Positions 41,932 through 53,949 of a stretch of 64,000 nucleotides of DNA are shown one piece after another. Position 1 is the stretch's first letter. Each line of letters starts with the position of its first letter. This DNA comes from Schistocerca nitens (Eukaryota; Arthropoda; Insecta; Orthoptera; Acrididae): positions 4,784,501 to 4,848,500 of the forward strand of contig NC_064615.1 of NCBI RefSeq assembly GCF_023898315.1. The letters run 5' to 3'. Both the position numbers and the translations under genes were made by a program. The notes beneath the pieces were generated by a model. The model made no database searches and had not been told where the DNA came from. It saw nothing but the letters and a program-made list of their open reading frames with translations.

Positions 41932-42700
41932 TAACAACTGAAGCGGTATTTTCAAACTCTGCTGCAATGCTCCATTGCAGATGTTCCTCTGACAGGAATG
42001 TTTGTGCTTCGTTACTGTTATTGTATCATTTGGAAGATGTATTATGTGTTGTAGTTACATGATTCAAAATATAGCAGTACACACTTTTAAATAAATAATA
42101 CTGACACTAAAACAAGAATGTTGAACTACAATATATAACATGTGAATAATACATGTGAGTAATGAAGAGAAATTTATTAAACTTTGTAACAGTTCACTTC
42201 ATGTGCTGTTGATAGATTTTGCTTTACTAAAGAATAATGCAAACAGATAATTTTAAAATTACAGAGAAATTTTTCATGCAATATTGTTTCAATGTTGAAC
42301 ACTGAGATAATGTTGATCAAAGGAGTACTGGAAAGCAAGTATGTATGAAAATAAAAAGTGATAACATATAACAACTTCTAAACAACAATGTACATCATTA
42401 TTCACCAATGTATAATGACTACTCCAATGCATACTAAAACACAGTTTGCAAAGCCCCAATTGAAACTGTAGTATTCTGCAAGCTTATGTTTTACAGAATA
42501 ATAATGGACTCAAAGAAGCGTGGAGTTAAAATGTCGACGGGAGGCATGAGGTATGTAAATAAAATAATGAGAGTGATTTTTTTCCACCTGTTTTATTCCG
42601 ATAACGATACAGTAGAACTTTGTTCCCCTCACTGTACGTACCTTAAGAAGCCACACAGCATTGGAGACGGTTGTTCCTCTCCTCATAACAGTGCTGGAAC
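41932..42700. other. No gene recognised
   Basis: AT-rich sequence between the inverted-repeat element and the mariner relic. Short frames have no recognisable product. Confidence 0.4.
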
Positions 42701-42719
42701 TCGGATGCTGGAATAATCT

Positions 42720-43680
42720 ACAGCTGATCGGTTACAGCCATTTGAACATTGTCCAGGGTCCGAAACCGACGTCCCTTGAGGCGTGTTTTCAATCTCGGGA
42801 AGATAAAAATGTCACAAGGACACAACTCGGGTGAAAAAGAAGGCTGAGGAACCTCAGGAATGTCGATATGGCCAAAAAACTGCTTACTGAAATTGCTGTG
42901 TGACTAGGCGCATTGCAGTAATGCAACACAAAATTGTTCTTAATGTTTGATTACCCACGCATGACTGAAAGAGTCTTTCAGAATCTCTTGGTAAAAATGT
43001 TGTTAGTCTCTTGTCCTTAAAGCACAAACGCCTTATGAACGATTCCCTGGCAACATTCTTGCTTTTCTTTGGCCTTGGAGAGATTGAAATGTGCTATTCC
43101 ATGGACTGGAGCTTGGTTTCCGGTTTGTACCGAAACACCTTAGTCTCGTCACCACTAAAGACAGATTTAAAAGAAAGGGAAATGGAGGGGAGGCATTTCA
43201 ATTCGATTCCAAAAAGTCAACGCACCAGTTCCTTCTCATGTCCTGTTGGTCCTGTGTGAGGTTTCTCAGGACCAATGTTGAGCAAATTTTTTCCATGCAT
43301 AATTCATTGTTCAATATCTGACTAACGGTGGTGTTACTCAAATTCATCTCTACCCCAATGATTCTGACTGATGATCTGCACGCATAAGATCCCGGACTCT
43401 GTCAGCATTTACATAAGTTCTTGAAACCGAGGGCCTTCCACTATGAAGTTCATCCCCAGTTGACTGTCTTCTCTCTACATATGGCTGAAGCTACTAAACG
43501 CCTGGGCTCTTGACAAAGCGCTGTCTCCGTAGGGCTGCCAGGGTTTTGCAAACGTTTCCTTGGCTCTGTGTACAAGTCTGAAGTAAAATCTTATCGCGCA
43601 CCATTGTTCTAAATTCGTGTTAAAGCGTTCTTCACAAAAAAGTTCTTCGGACAACGAGTGTGACACCAACGCGGTTTAAC
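42720..43680 (-). mobile_element. Mariner relic (transposase fragments)
   Basis: The minus-strand N-terminal frame 43475-43669 reads LEQWCAIRFYFRLVHRAKET and YGDSALSRAQAFSSF, matching mariner EQRCAIKFCFxLGKSAxET...YGExALSRAQVFEWF. Around 42770-42940 the minus strand gives HYCNAPSHTAISVSSFL (catalytic HDNAPAHTA with Asp lost to Cys) and scraps of the PYSPDLAPCDFFLF and GRRFE blocks. Many breaks; old. No clear inverted repeats. Confidence 0.75.
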
Positions 43681-45092
43681 GTAAACTGATGTTGCAACAC
43701 GTGTCCACTTTTCCGTCCACGTCCGGGATCACTAGCGTGGCAGCACCCAATACAACCCTATCAGTCTCATTAATTTATTTACGCAGGTCGTATTCTGAAC
43801 TGACTGAAGGAATACAAAAAATAATGTTTTAGCAGTACTTGATATCTGTTACTTCAAGTTATGAAAGTAAGATCCGCATTCTTTACGGCGTGTGGTCGAA
43901 CCGCAACTTTCTCTGACCAGTAAACAGTTTGAAAATCGACGCAACTTTTTATCAAATTTTGTATACTCGCTCAATACTGCACAGTTCACCACTGCTCAGT
44001 CATCTGAAATTTCAGAATGTCGACTGCATAGCACCCCACGGAGAATTTTTGTAGCCCATGTAAAGGTTATCATAAAATGTTCTGTAATTCTCAAAAGTTA
44101 TGGAAACATTGCTTACTTCAGATTCTTGTCTTTTACCGAAACCGTCTGCTTCTCCGTGAAAGAAACTTGAAACATTTTTACAAAATTGCTAATACGTTTA
44201 AATATAGTTCGTCGCACTACAAGAGCCGAATTACGGCACCTCGAGATTAGCGCACGCAAATCTCTCTCCCTCACGGAACACACCACCGTTATCTACCCTG
44301 ATTGTCTGGTACATACTGTGCCAATCAGCTACAAAGATATTCGATGACAGCCCTTTAATTTCCCTCCTTGACCTACCCCTAACTCTGAGTTTACTTGGAG
44401 CATCTTGGACTCCTAGTATTTTCCGAAAAGAAAATAAACTGAAAATAATCTTATATTTGATAGTCTTAAGGACAGAAGTAAAGATTTCGCAGGCTACTTT
44501 GCATTAAGCATATCACACCATGTATGCAGCTAACTGATCGTTACACAATATGATTCACACGCTCATTCATCATTAATTATTAACAAATTTCAAGATTTAT
44601 GTGTCACAACACGCTGCATTCGCCACCTCATTCAATCTGACATCATACTAAATTAAATTAACGATGTTAGATGAATGAAAATACTAATTACTGTTTGAAA
44701 ACTGAAACATTGCGTAAATTTTACTGTTATAAAATGTACTTTCTAATTAATTGTACAGCGAGGAAGTGTTTAATTTAAACTATCCCCTGACGTATCTACA
44801 AACACGTATTAATGTGTCACGACGTTTCTTTTAATGAAAAGCAAGTACAGAGGTGACAAGGTCAAATTTTGCAGCGTGGGCACACGTTCTGTAGGCCACT
44901 GAACAGGAGCAAGAAAAATCTTACAGCTCCATAATCGTCAATGCGTATTACTGCGCCACACAACCCCTGGTATTCCTTAATTTCTCTAATAAATGTCATG
45001 AATTACGCTAATGTCAAAGAACATCAAAACTTTCAGACTGCAAATCATAGGTAAAGAAAGAAATTATTTCGAAACAAAACCTATTCTCGAGA
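43681..45092. other. No gene recognised
   Basis: AT-rich intergenic sequence. The frame at 43892-44170 is open but unrecognised. A GC-richer stretch near 44220-44300 has no identifiable function. Confidence 0.4.
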
Positions 45093-45570
45093 TGTTTCCA
45101 GAATGAGATTTTCTCTGCAGCGGAGTGTGCGCTGATATGAAACTTCCTGGCAGATTAAAACTGTGTGCCCGACCGAGACTCGAACTCGGGACCTTTGCCT
45201 TTCGCGGGCAAGTGCTCTACCATCTGAGCTACCGAAGCACGACTCACGCCCGGTACTCACAGCTTTCAGAAGTAAAGCTGTGAGTACCGGGCGTGAGTCG
45301 TGCTTCGGTAGTTAGTCGGCACGGTAGCTCAGCGTGTTCGGTCAGAGAGCCTGTTGGCATCTGTAATAAAAAACTGAGTGGAAGGATCAACCACCGAACT
45401 TGAACAGGATGTCTTGCGACGTCCGCAACGACCAAACACAACGATCAATAACAAACAAAATGGAAACAAAAAAAAAAAAGATGGTAGAGCACTTGCCCGC
45501 GAAAGGTAAAGGTCCCGAGTTCGAGTCTCGGTCGGGCACACAGTTTTAATCTGCCAGGAAGTTTCTATTC
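45093..45570. repeat. Fold-back tRNA-derived SINE pair with a nested SINE
   Basis: The left arm 45138-45264 (minus orientation) and right arm 45278-45312 plus 45480-45567 (plus orientation) are mirror images of the SINE family also at 23708-23895. Both arms have GTTTTAATCTGCCAGGAAGTTTC (forward or mirrored) and GAGTTCGAGTCTCGG. The right arm is split by a second, different SINE with a poly-A tail (about 45315-45478). The arms meet at AGCTTTCAGAAGTAAAGCT. Confidence 0.85.
45315..45478 (+). mobile_element. Second tRNA-derived SINE nested in the fold-back
   Basis: CGGCACGGTAGCTCAGCGTG (A-box side) begins the piece, with CTGAGTGGAAGGATCAACCACC and TGTCTTGCGACGTCCGC in the body. It ends in a run of 12 A bases before GATGGTAGAGCAC, where the interrupted SINE resumes. 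A few bases (CTC) of the host SINE were lost at the junction and no clean target duplication is visible. Confidence 0.8.
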
Positions 45571-46873
45571 TTGAGACTTAGCAGCTCTACACACTAAAAA
45601 GGTCGCACACTTCACAAAACTTTTTCATATTGTTTACAGATTCGCATCTTTTTCCAAATCCTTCTGTTACATTATGTAACAAGGCCTATTGAAATACAGC
45701 TAAATTTCTTATTAGTAATTATTACACACGTTTAGTAAACACGATTTTTAGTTTTAAGCTGCCTTTCCCATAGCAAGTTTCAATGAAGATTAGTTCTTCA
45801 TTCCCTTAACTACTATTACCCCTTAAGTCTCTGCATTATTTTCACTATCTCATCACTGTGGTGAGCAACCAAACACTCTTTAATAATGCTTGACCTTTCG
45901 GTCCTACTTCTAAAGAGGCGCTTCTACCATGTTCTTTTCCTCTCTAAATACATTATATATCGTTTAGCACTATTTTGTTGTTTGTCGTCCATAACACCCC
46001 TTTTCCTTTTTGTTACATACATGATTATAATTCTCATTACATTTTTCATGGCACCTATTGTTTGTATGAAGTGCATAACGGTTTACATCAAGTTTTCTAC
46101 ACATTTTTCTGACAGACACAGTATAATTCAAGACCACAATTAGCTACTATACAGCCAGTAAAATCAAGTTCAGTACACATCTTACCTCTAAAACTTCTTC
46201 TGCTGTTTTTAAAATTTAGTATTATTACTGCTACAATGGTTTTCAAGAAAAATGAATTAACAGATAATTTCAGTAACTGGTGCTCCCAAGTATCATTCTG
46301 AGAGTGAGAATGCAAACAACTTTAGCAAAAATAGGTTGCTAATGAAAGGATTCTTTGCTCTTATTTGACTAGCTCTGAATATTTTCTTTATATAGTTCTG
46401 CACAAATATTGCACCAAAGAAAAATCACACATTTATACAAATGAAGCACAACATATTTACCATATGTTTCCTGTTCCTTTTCTTAACTTCTGCACAGTTA
46501 CATATATGGTGAACAAACGACAACGCCTAACTGACATCATCTTTGTAAGCTTTCAGCTGAGACAGAAGTATGGTAAACACACTGAAACATAAACAATATA
46601 TTTACAAAACTTTCCACCATGTTTTTTTTCTCATTCTCACTCTCTGACTCACGTAGTTTATGTCAGTAAAATAGAAACTCCTATTTTCTTTCTACTTTCT
46701 CCCGGAACCATCAAAGACAACGTCATCTAATAAAAGCGTAATATTCTGCTGTTATTACAGTAACAACTTACCTCCTCACCTCACCATTACCTACCTTTTT
46801 TTTACAAACACTGGTTATGTCTTCAAAAGTCTCTTTATCACCTAGTTTCAGAACATCACATACAAAGCTCACT
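45571..46873. other. No gene recognised
   Basis: AT-rich sequence with only short unsupported frames on either strand. Confidence 0.4.
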
Positions 46874-46875
46874 AT

Positions 46876-47790
46876 ACAGGGTGCAAATTTTAAGTTGAAA
46901 AACCAGAAACACTCGAAAAATAAGCTTCACACGAAAAAATATGTAGAATCCAAAGTTGATTATTTTCGAGGGGGACATCTGGTGGTGCTAAAATTAGCCC
47001 GCCACCCCAGCCCCCTGGGGAGTGGGACGGAAGGCAACTTTAAAATTTCAAATGGGAACCCTCATTTTTTATTGCACTATCAGATTCTACGTATAACCTA
47101 CGTACATTTTGTCTTAAACATTTGTTTTGATTCTTGGTAGTTGGCGCTGTAATTAAAGAAAATCCATGTGCTCAGTTTTGTGTGGAAAATGGTTAAGGAT
47201 AAATAAAAAATACCTACTTACTCCGTAAATTTTGATTCACTACAACTAAAACTCTCCCTTCCTCCCCATAGGGTGGGGTTTGAGAGAGAGGAATTAGAGT
47301 TTTACAAATGTTGACCGAAATACTGTATTAATTTTTCCGCAGAGTCGGATACGTTTTGTTTGTTTCGTGGTCATGAGGTCACACAACTTTTAATTATCAA
47401 ACAAATCATCTGAATAGCTAACTAAGTAACCAAACATCCTACTTACTAACGAGTGAACTCATTTTTTATTTATCTGTAACCATTTTCCACGCAAAAACGA
47501 GAACTTGGATTTTCTTGAATTACAGCGCCAACTACCAAGAATCAAAACAAATGGTTAAGACAAAATGTACGTAGTCTTGTATGTAGAATCTGATTCTGCA
47601 ATAAAAAAGGGGGTTCCCATTTAAAATTTTAAAGTTGCCTCCACCCCCAGGGGACTGAGGTGGCAGGCTAATTTTAGCAGCACCAGATGTCCCCCTCGAA
47701 AATAATCAACTTTGGATTCTACACATTTTTTCGTGTGAAGCTTATTTTTCGAACTATTCTGGTTTGTCAAATTAAAATTTACACCCTGTA
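46876..47790. mobile_element. Non-autonomous DNA element with ~290-bp inverted ends
   Basis: The ends ACAGGGTGCAAATTTTAA and TTAAAATTTACACCCTGT mirror each other with TA outside. The mirror continues for about 290 bases on each side (CTTCACACGAAAAAAT, CAAAGTTGATTATTTTCGAG, TTGGTAGTTGGCGCTGTAAT). No transposase is left. The CAGGGTG-type termini and TA target suggest a deletion derivative of the mariner-like families seen at 15120. Confidence 0.85.
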
Positions 47791-48180
47791 TAGGGTGAAT
47801 CACCTAAATCTTTCACCGCAAATATTGTGGAAATGGGAAGTGCTATTGATTTACGGTTTTCACAATGGATTGATACTCAGGGGGTCGTATTGTTAGTCAA
47901 TAACCAAATTGTAGTAATAATTATTAGAAAATGTGTTTTTTGTGTAAACATACGCTTTTTAAAAGGAAGAATACCCTCTGACATTAACAAACTAAAAGTA
48001 GCGAAAATTAGAATGTCAGTGGTGTTTGTTGCATGATTTAAGTGCGAGTCGTTTGAGACATTGTATTTTGAAAAGATCCCACATCGACACTTATACAATA
48101 CCTGTGATAGCACATGCTAAAAAACAGCACAAGTACTTAGGCTAGTTATAGAGATTCTGACTAGTAAGGAGACAGCTGAC
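47791..48180. other. Possible end of a further mariner-like element
   Basis: Immediately after the previous element comes TAGGGTGAATCACCTAAATC, which looks like another TA-adjacent mariner-like terminus, but no mirrored partner was found. The transposase scrap at 48183-48389 could belong to it. Confidence 0.35.
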
Positions 48181-48182
48181 GA

Positions 48183-48389
48183 TCACAGGCTGTGTTCCAA
48201 ACGACCACCAGTGGCGATACACGCTTCCGGACTGCTACTGAACGACTGCTGCACATGTGGTAGCGGCTCAGTGGAGATGTCCGAGCAGACTCCGGTAATA
48301 CATCGATGTATACCATCAGTTGTAGTTGCTATTTTCTTGTAGATAGCGTCCGTCAGCTTCCCCCACAGAAAAAAGTCTACAGGCGTCAA
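48183..48389 (-). pseudogene. Mariner-like transposase C-terminal scrap
   Basis: Minus-strand frame MTPVDFFLWGKLTDAIYKKI, then GIHRCITGVCSDIS and HVQQSFSSSPEACIATGGR. It matches the C-terminal block of the DUF4817-type family (TPxDFFLWGxLKDxVY, then a helical segment ending in ACIAxxGGxxEH) with the acidic residue of VDFF kept. Confidence 0.75.
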
Positions 48390-48399
48390 ATGCAGGGTA

Positions 48400-49439
48400 C
48401 GGGCCTGCTAAAGTACAGGTTAGGTCCTCTGCGTCCAGTCCAACGATTTACAAACAATTCGTGAAGACTATGCTGTAATACTTGGTGCACTGTGGGCTGG
48501 ACAGCCATCATGTTGGTGCCATCTGCATTATTCTCGAAGCAGTACGGATGATGTAGCAGACTAATACAGAAAGAACAACTTATAGAGAAAATTGCTTGTC
48601 ATCGTCTATAGAAGAAGACAATAATCTCCATATCGACTAGATTTTCAAATTTTTCATCTTCTACCGAATAAGACGGAAATTTTTTGCATTAACAAAATTC
48701 CAAGATCACAATATGGCATTATCCAGACCACGGAGGTAATATGAAGATACATAAGCCGAACAACAGACAGCCAATCCCAGCTGGTTTTTTTTTCAACCAA
48801 GAGGTTTTTCCTTCGGCCGTAAGGCAAATGCCAGGATTCGGACTGAAGGAGACTTAATGAATAACTTCTTCCTCTCAACTGTCCATCTATATGCAGTTAC
48901 AAATCCTGCAAAATAAAATAAGCACTCAACTGTCCTAAATACATTGTGTTACAGCAGCGTAAACTTTAACTATTGGCTAAAAGGGGCTACGCTCCCCTAC
49001 AGCCAACCATCTCCCTCAGAGGTGGAATGAAATAAAAAAAAACAAATAGACAATGAAACTAAACATGCATTCATTTTATCATGGAAACTTCTGCAAGTAC
49101 TTTCAACAGTTTGAAAAGACAACCGTCCATCATCATCATTTCTTGAAAAGGAGTCTACGAGACAAGGAAAAGGGAGAAGCAGTGTCTGCGTTTGCGTTCA
49201 TCATGACTAAATAAACAAGACAGAATTCTCTAGCATACAGCTGATACTGATCTTCGATACACTGGTATTTGTCACCTCGCTGTGTGAGCACGAAAAATGA
49301 TACTGGAAATTACTTTCGCAGGAAGCCGCAACAGCGTGATGTTAACGGCATTAATTTAATTGACAATGAGAACGATGAAGGTGCAATAGTGCTGACAGAA
49401 AAGGCGACGGAAGGTGCAATCGAAAGTTAAGAAGTCAGT
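48400..49439. other. No gene recognised
   Basis: AT-rich sequence; short frames only. Confidence 0.4.
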
Positions 49440-50029
49440 GGTTTCCAGATTACAAAAGGGGAGACAGGTTATATGGCCTTCCGAAGGTTCACAAGGAAGG
49501 GGTTCCTTTCCGTCCTATAGTGAGTAACATCGGCACTCCGACATATCGTATAGCCAAGCATCTTGCTTCTCTGTTGAGTCCACATGTAAGTCGGTGTGAA
49601 CATCATATCAGGAACTCAGCTGATTTTTTAAGTCTTTTGGGGGGACTGCGGTTGAATGACTCTGATATTTTAGAGAGTTTCGATGTGGTCTCTCTCTTCA
49701 CTCGTGTTCCTCTGTCTGATTCGTTGCAGTTGATTGAGGCCAGGTTTGGTGCTGAATTAACTAATCTCTTACGGCATGTGTTGACATCCAATTACTTTTT
49801 ATTTAATGACCAGTATTACGAGCAGACAGATGGAGTTGCGATGGGTAGTCCGTTGTCTCCTGTGATCGCAAATTTGTTTATGGAAGACTTCGAGGAGCGT
49901 GTATTGGAGTTGGCGCCTTTGAAACCCGCCTCTTTAGATACGTTGATGATACCTTTGTTGTTTGGCCTCATGGTAGGGAGAATTTTTATGTCTTTCTAGA
50001 ACATCTGAACTCGATCCACCTGAACAACC

Positions 50030-50115
50030 AATGAAATTCAGTTTAAGAGAAGCCTAAAGGATTTATTGGTGGCCAACTCTTTCTACTCCATTGATGAATT
50101 TCTCAGTAAAACTAA

Positions 50116-50163
<48 letters not shown>

Positions 50164-50573
50164 TACTATAATACTTATTTACAACAAACACATTACTGCA
50201 CTGAAATTGTGCAGAAGTTATATTGTACTATATATATATATATAAAGTACAATATAACTTCTGCACAATTTCAGTGCAGTAATGTGTTCGTTGTAAATAA
50301 GTTTTATAGTAGTTGTATTACATGTTTATTACCTTATAAATAAATAAAAAACTTTTTATTTTAAATTCAGTGCATTAGTATTTGTAAAATGACTCTTTCA
50401 TATAGTGTTCATTAAAAAATGACGATCATTCCACTTGGGACCTGTGGAATGGTACATTAGCTTATTTGTTTTAGTTGTAAATATTTGTCATGTATTGTTG
50501 TTTTTCTGACATGTTCCACATCCTGGAGGACCTCCTTACTACGGATCAATTGGAATGAAAGTAAATCTAATCT
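50030..50573 (+). mobile_element. CR1-like LINE 3' end inserted in the Penelope-like element
   Basis: It begins QFKRSLKDLLVANSFYSIDEFLSKTN and stop, matching the RT C-terminus of copy A (FKRSLKDLLVVKSFYSIDEF). A 3' UTR follows with a (TA)n tract, a hairpin and GACATGTTCCACATCCTGGA, ending AATCTAATCTA, the tail type of copy A. It is severely 5' truncated. ATG flanks both sides. Confidence 0.85.
50164..50311. repeat. Long near-perfect hairpin in LINE 3' UTR
   Basis: Arms at 50164-50228 and 50247-50311 are 65-base mirror images with only two or three differences (ACATTACTGCACTGAAATTG mirrors CAATTTCAGTGCAGTAATGT), separated by an 18-base TA-rich loop. Confidence 0.9.
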
Positions 50574-50576
50574 ACT

Positions 50577-51581
50577 ATGGAGGTGGAAAAGGAAGGTTGC
50601 CTTCCCTTTCTTGACGTGTTGGTTAGGAGGAAGGATGATGGATCATTGGGACATGCAGTCTACAGGAAATGTACTCACACCGTCTTGTACTTACAGGCTA
50701 ATAGTTGTCACCATCCAGCTTGGCTTAAAGGGGTACTTCGTACCTTGGTACACAGGGCACATGTCGTTTCTGACTCTGAGACATTGCCAGCTGAGCTGTC
50801 CCATCTTGAAGTTACATTTCGTCAAAATGGTTATAGTGATAGACAGATTGAACGTGCGTTGCGCTATCGATCAACTGTACATCGGGTGATTGATGATAAT
50901 TCTGAGTCGACACCTAAGTCTACTGCCTTTTTGCCTTACGTAGGAAACACGTCCAACAATATCGGTCGTATTTTACGGAAATACGATGTGAAATGTGTTT
51001 TCCGACCTCCATCTAAAATTAGAGCACTTTTGAGTTCCGTTAAGGATGATCTTGGACTGCGTAAGGCGGGTGTATATCGTATTCCTTGTAGCTGCGGCAT
51101 GGCATATATTAGTCAAACTATTAGGACCGTGGAGGACCGATGTACTGAGCATAAACGGCACACACGATTACAGCAGCCAAGCAGATCTGCTATTGCCGAA
51201 CATTGCTTGGATACTGGTCACCCCATGTTATATAATAACACCGAAATATTGGCATGCACGTCCAGCTATTGGGACAGTATTATTAGGGAGGCAGTTGAGA
51301 TTAAATTGGCGAGCAACCTTGTTAACAGGGATGGAGGTTTCTGTTTAAACTCTGTTTGGAATCCGGCTCTCTCCCTTGTCAAAAAACAGAGGGACAGAGT
51401 CTCACTATCGATAGCTCTGACTTTGGTCATCTTTGGTGGCACTAGTGTTCAGTTTGTGTGTTATCTTTCCTGCTTCAGTCCGAGAACCGAGGTTTTAAAT
51501 TTGCATGTACGCCGCCTGTCCGTTGCAGTTTGCCTTGAAAATGGCGGGGTGTTCTCCCGCCGAAATATCGGCGGTCGCTGA
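50577..51581 (+). pseudogene. Penelope-like RT C-terminus and GIY-YIG endonuclease
   Basis: 334-residue open frame. Residues 1-60 are the RT thumb/connector (FLDVLVRRKDDGSLGHAVYR, then the HTVLYLQANSCHHPAWLKGV segment). Residues about 155-215 are the GIY-YIG nuclease: GVYRIPCSCGMAYISQT has the GIY-type and YIG-type strands (YIS for YIG), the Arg of VEDRCTEH follows, and EIKLASN near 245 has the catalytic Glu region. The preceding Cys-Cys pair (CSCG) is typical of the family. Long and open, so a fairly young copy. Confidence 0.85.
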
Positions 51582-51620
51582 AAGTGTTACCTGGCTGAAT
51601 TCCCGATAGTTATTTGAAAG

Positions 51621-52199
51621 TAGTTGACGCAGGTTCTCCTGGTGGATATAGGCCCTGTGATGCAGGTATCCCGTGTTGGTTGGACGTGAAGTGAGATGCC
51701 GATGCAGTAGGCGCTACGATATCTGAAGTGGGCGGCCACAACAGTCATTTTATGGGATCTCTTGGCGTACCTTCATCACAGCTGCTTTGTCCTTTTCGAG
51801 CTTTAAAAATTCTTCTTCAATATTTTGCCCACCACTTTTCTTCTTTTTTCTTAGTACTGCTTTACTTGGCAGCGGCGATGGTTCATCAACTGCAGCTAAT
51901 GACGACATTTCTGACTGATCTCCTTCATCTCGTGACCCAAGGAGACTGAAAGGAGGAAAATTCTTGAGCTAATTCAGTTTGGGTCGCTGGTCGCGTTTCT
52001 GCAACAATGAACAGTGCATAGCTATTGGTATTAAAACATCATTTAAGAAACGCTTGTTGTGAAACCAAGACCAAATGGAATTGCATTTCTGTGTGGTTTT
52101 TTTCTGTATCAACTGATGTCACTTTGCTAAGTTTCTTAAGTTCACCAGGATTATTGTCTGTAGGCGTTTCCAGGTAGATTTCGCACTTTTAACTGAAAG
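51621..52199. other. No gene recognised
   Basis: Spacer between the Penelope-like element and the LINE fragment; only short frames without recognisable products. Confidence 0.4.
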
Positions 52200-53130
52200 A
52201 AAAATAAAATTATGTAAGTTGTTCACCCCTTTCTATTTAACTTGGTTTTGGGGAAAACAATCAGGACTTGTGACAAAGGGGACAATGGAGTAAACATGGG
52301 GAGGCACCAGAACAGAACAGTCAACATAAAATGTTCGGCCTTTGCCAATGATATAGCCATCATAACAAATAATAGAAAATAAGCCAAAGAAGCTCTAGAG
52401 GCACTAAACGAAATCTCATCCAAAATAGGACTAAAAAATCTCATATGAAGAAATGGAGTACATGGACACAAAATCCACAAACAGAAAGATAACACAAGCA
52501 GAGAGTTTCAAATATCTGGTGACATTATTCAGGAAATAGGACTTGACTCGACATCCAATGAAGAAAGGATCACAAAACTACAAAAAGCGTACAGACTCAT
52601 CGAACCATTACAACAAAAGAAGTATTTACATCAATGCCAGGTTAAGACACTACAGTACAACAGAGGCTTCGTATGCCTCAAAAACAACACCTAATCAAGG
52701 GAAGACGAAAACCAAGGAGATGGACAACAGGACACAAAAACACTAAGATCTACAGGCTAGTTCACAAAGAGGCGATTTGGATAAAAAGACCGACATTAGA
52801 ACTGTATGAACAGATGGAGACTATTACAAACAGAATCAGGGAATGGAGAGGCAACTTCTAGGGACACATACAAAGGATGAACATAAATAAACTGACCAAG
52901 AAAATTTTTAACATAGTGACAACTAATGAAGTGAAAACCAACTGAGTAAAGGAAACAATGGAAGACCTCAAGAAACTGAACATCTCCACAGAAGATGACA
53001 GACAGGGAAAAATACAGAGAAAAAAAAATCAGAAAACAGAAATTTCAGTAAATTCCCAAAGAAAAGAAAACAGGAAGGAAGTGGACAGAAGAGAAGAATA
53101 AAAAACACAGTGAATATATGAGAGGTTTTT
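52200..53130 (+). mobile_element. Non-LTR LINE relic (RT C-terminal part)
   Basis: Plus-strand readings in mixed frames: CSAFANDIAIITNNRK (FADD degraded to FAND), EALEALNEISSKIGLK, DIIQEIGLDSTSNEERITKL, SIYINARLRHYSTTEASYAS and WIKRPTLELYEQMETITNRI. The blocks are those of a LINE RT palm, thumb and C-terminal domain. The clade is uncertain (RTE-like or R4-like). The 3' part is A-rich. Confidence 0.65.
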
Positions 53131-53949
53131 GGAAAGAAAAAAGAAAGAGACAGAAAACAGCAGTGAAAACTGATGCTTTCCTTAAGGGAGATTTAACCAT
53201 AGTAACAATATTAAAATGGTCCAAGGAAACATCATCCTTAGTTCCCTGCTACTAAAGAATTATGAAATTAGACTGACTAAATAAATGCCTATTCTATCTA
53301 CTTACAACACTGTTGAACAGCTTTCCCTGTCGCCACTTTCTAGTAGGAACTTTATTAAGTTACTTCTCAGTTATCTGTCTACTGGGATATCCTATTATGC
53401 ACTAGCATCATCATTCCAATAGAAATCATTTGCAGTGCAAGAAGACTGAATAGCCATATAGTAATCACTCGCTCTTTTTCTTTTAGCAACGCTTACTGTA
53501 CCTTGATTTAAAGAAACAGTCAGTCAAATGGGTGTGAGATATGGGTGCGAGCCCTCCCCCCCCCCCCCCTGTCCCTCGCTATTAAAGAGAGTGAGAAATG
53601 ATGCTGTTTAGTTATCTATCTAGACCTCTCCCCCAATGAACCATGCTAATTAAACTGTGCACAACATGGTAAATTATCTCTTATTTTCGTCCCAGCAACG
53701 GATCAATGGGTGCGGGTAATCACATAGTTTCCTTGTTATGAACAGGGATGACTAGCTATGAAATTAAATTCAAAGTAACGATGGATTTTTTAATTTGTCA
53801 GCACAAGTTGATTTCGTTAAAAAACGCTCTCACGTAATTCAGTAAGTTTTACTCCAGATACAACGACAATAATGATAAAGAGAAAACAAGATAAAATTGA
53901 AGTGACATATGGTTGGCAAAGTTCAGGAAGGGAAGCATGCGATGGTAAG
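53131..53949. other. No gene recognised
   Basis: AT-rich sequence with a 13-base C tract at about 53556-53568. Confidence 0.4.

Larger units (their letters stand above)
49440..51620 (+). mobile_element. Penelope-like element with GIY-YIG endonuclease, split by a CR1 end
   Basis: The plus-strand RT at 49467-49999 begins LYGLPKVHKEGVPFRPIVSN and continues IGTPTYRIAKHLASLLSPHV, VVSLFTRVPLSDSL and TDGVAMGSPLSPVIANLFM. After an insertion at 50030-50573 the frame 50577-51581 carries the connector (EGCLPFLDVLVRRKDDGSLG) and a C-terminal GIY-YIG domain (AGVYRIPCSCGMAYISQTIR, EHKRH, AIAEHCLDTGH). RT plus GIY-YIG is the signature of Penelope-like elements. A frame change before the YVDD box and the insertion break it. 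Confidence 0.9.
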
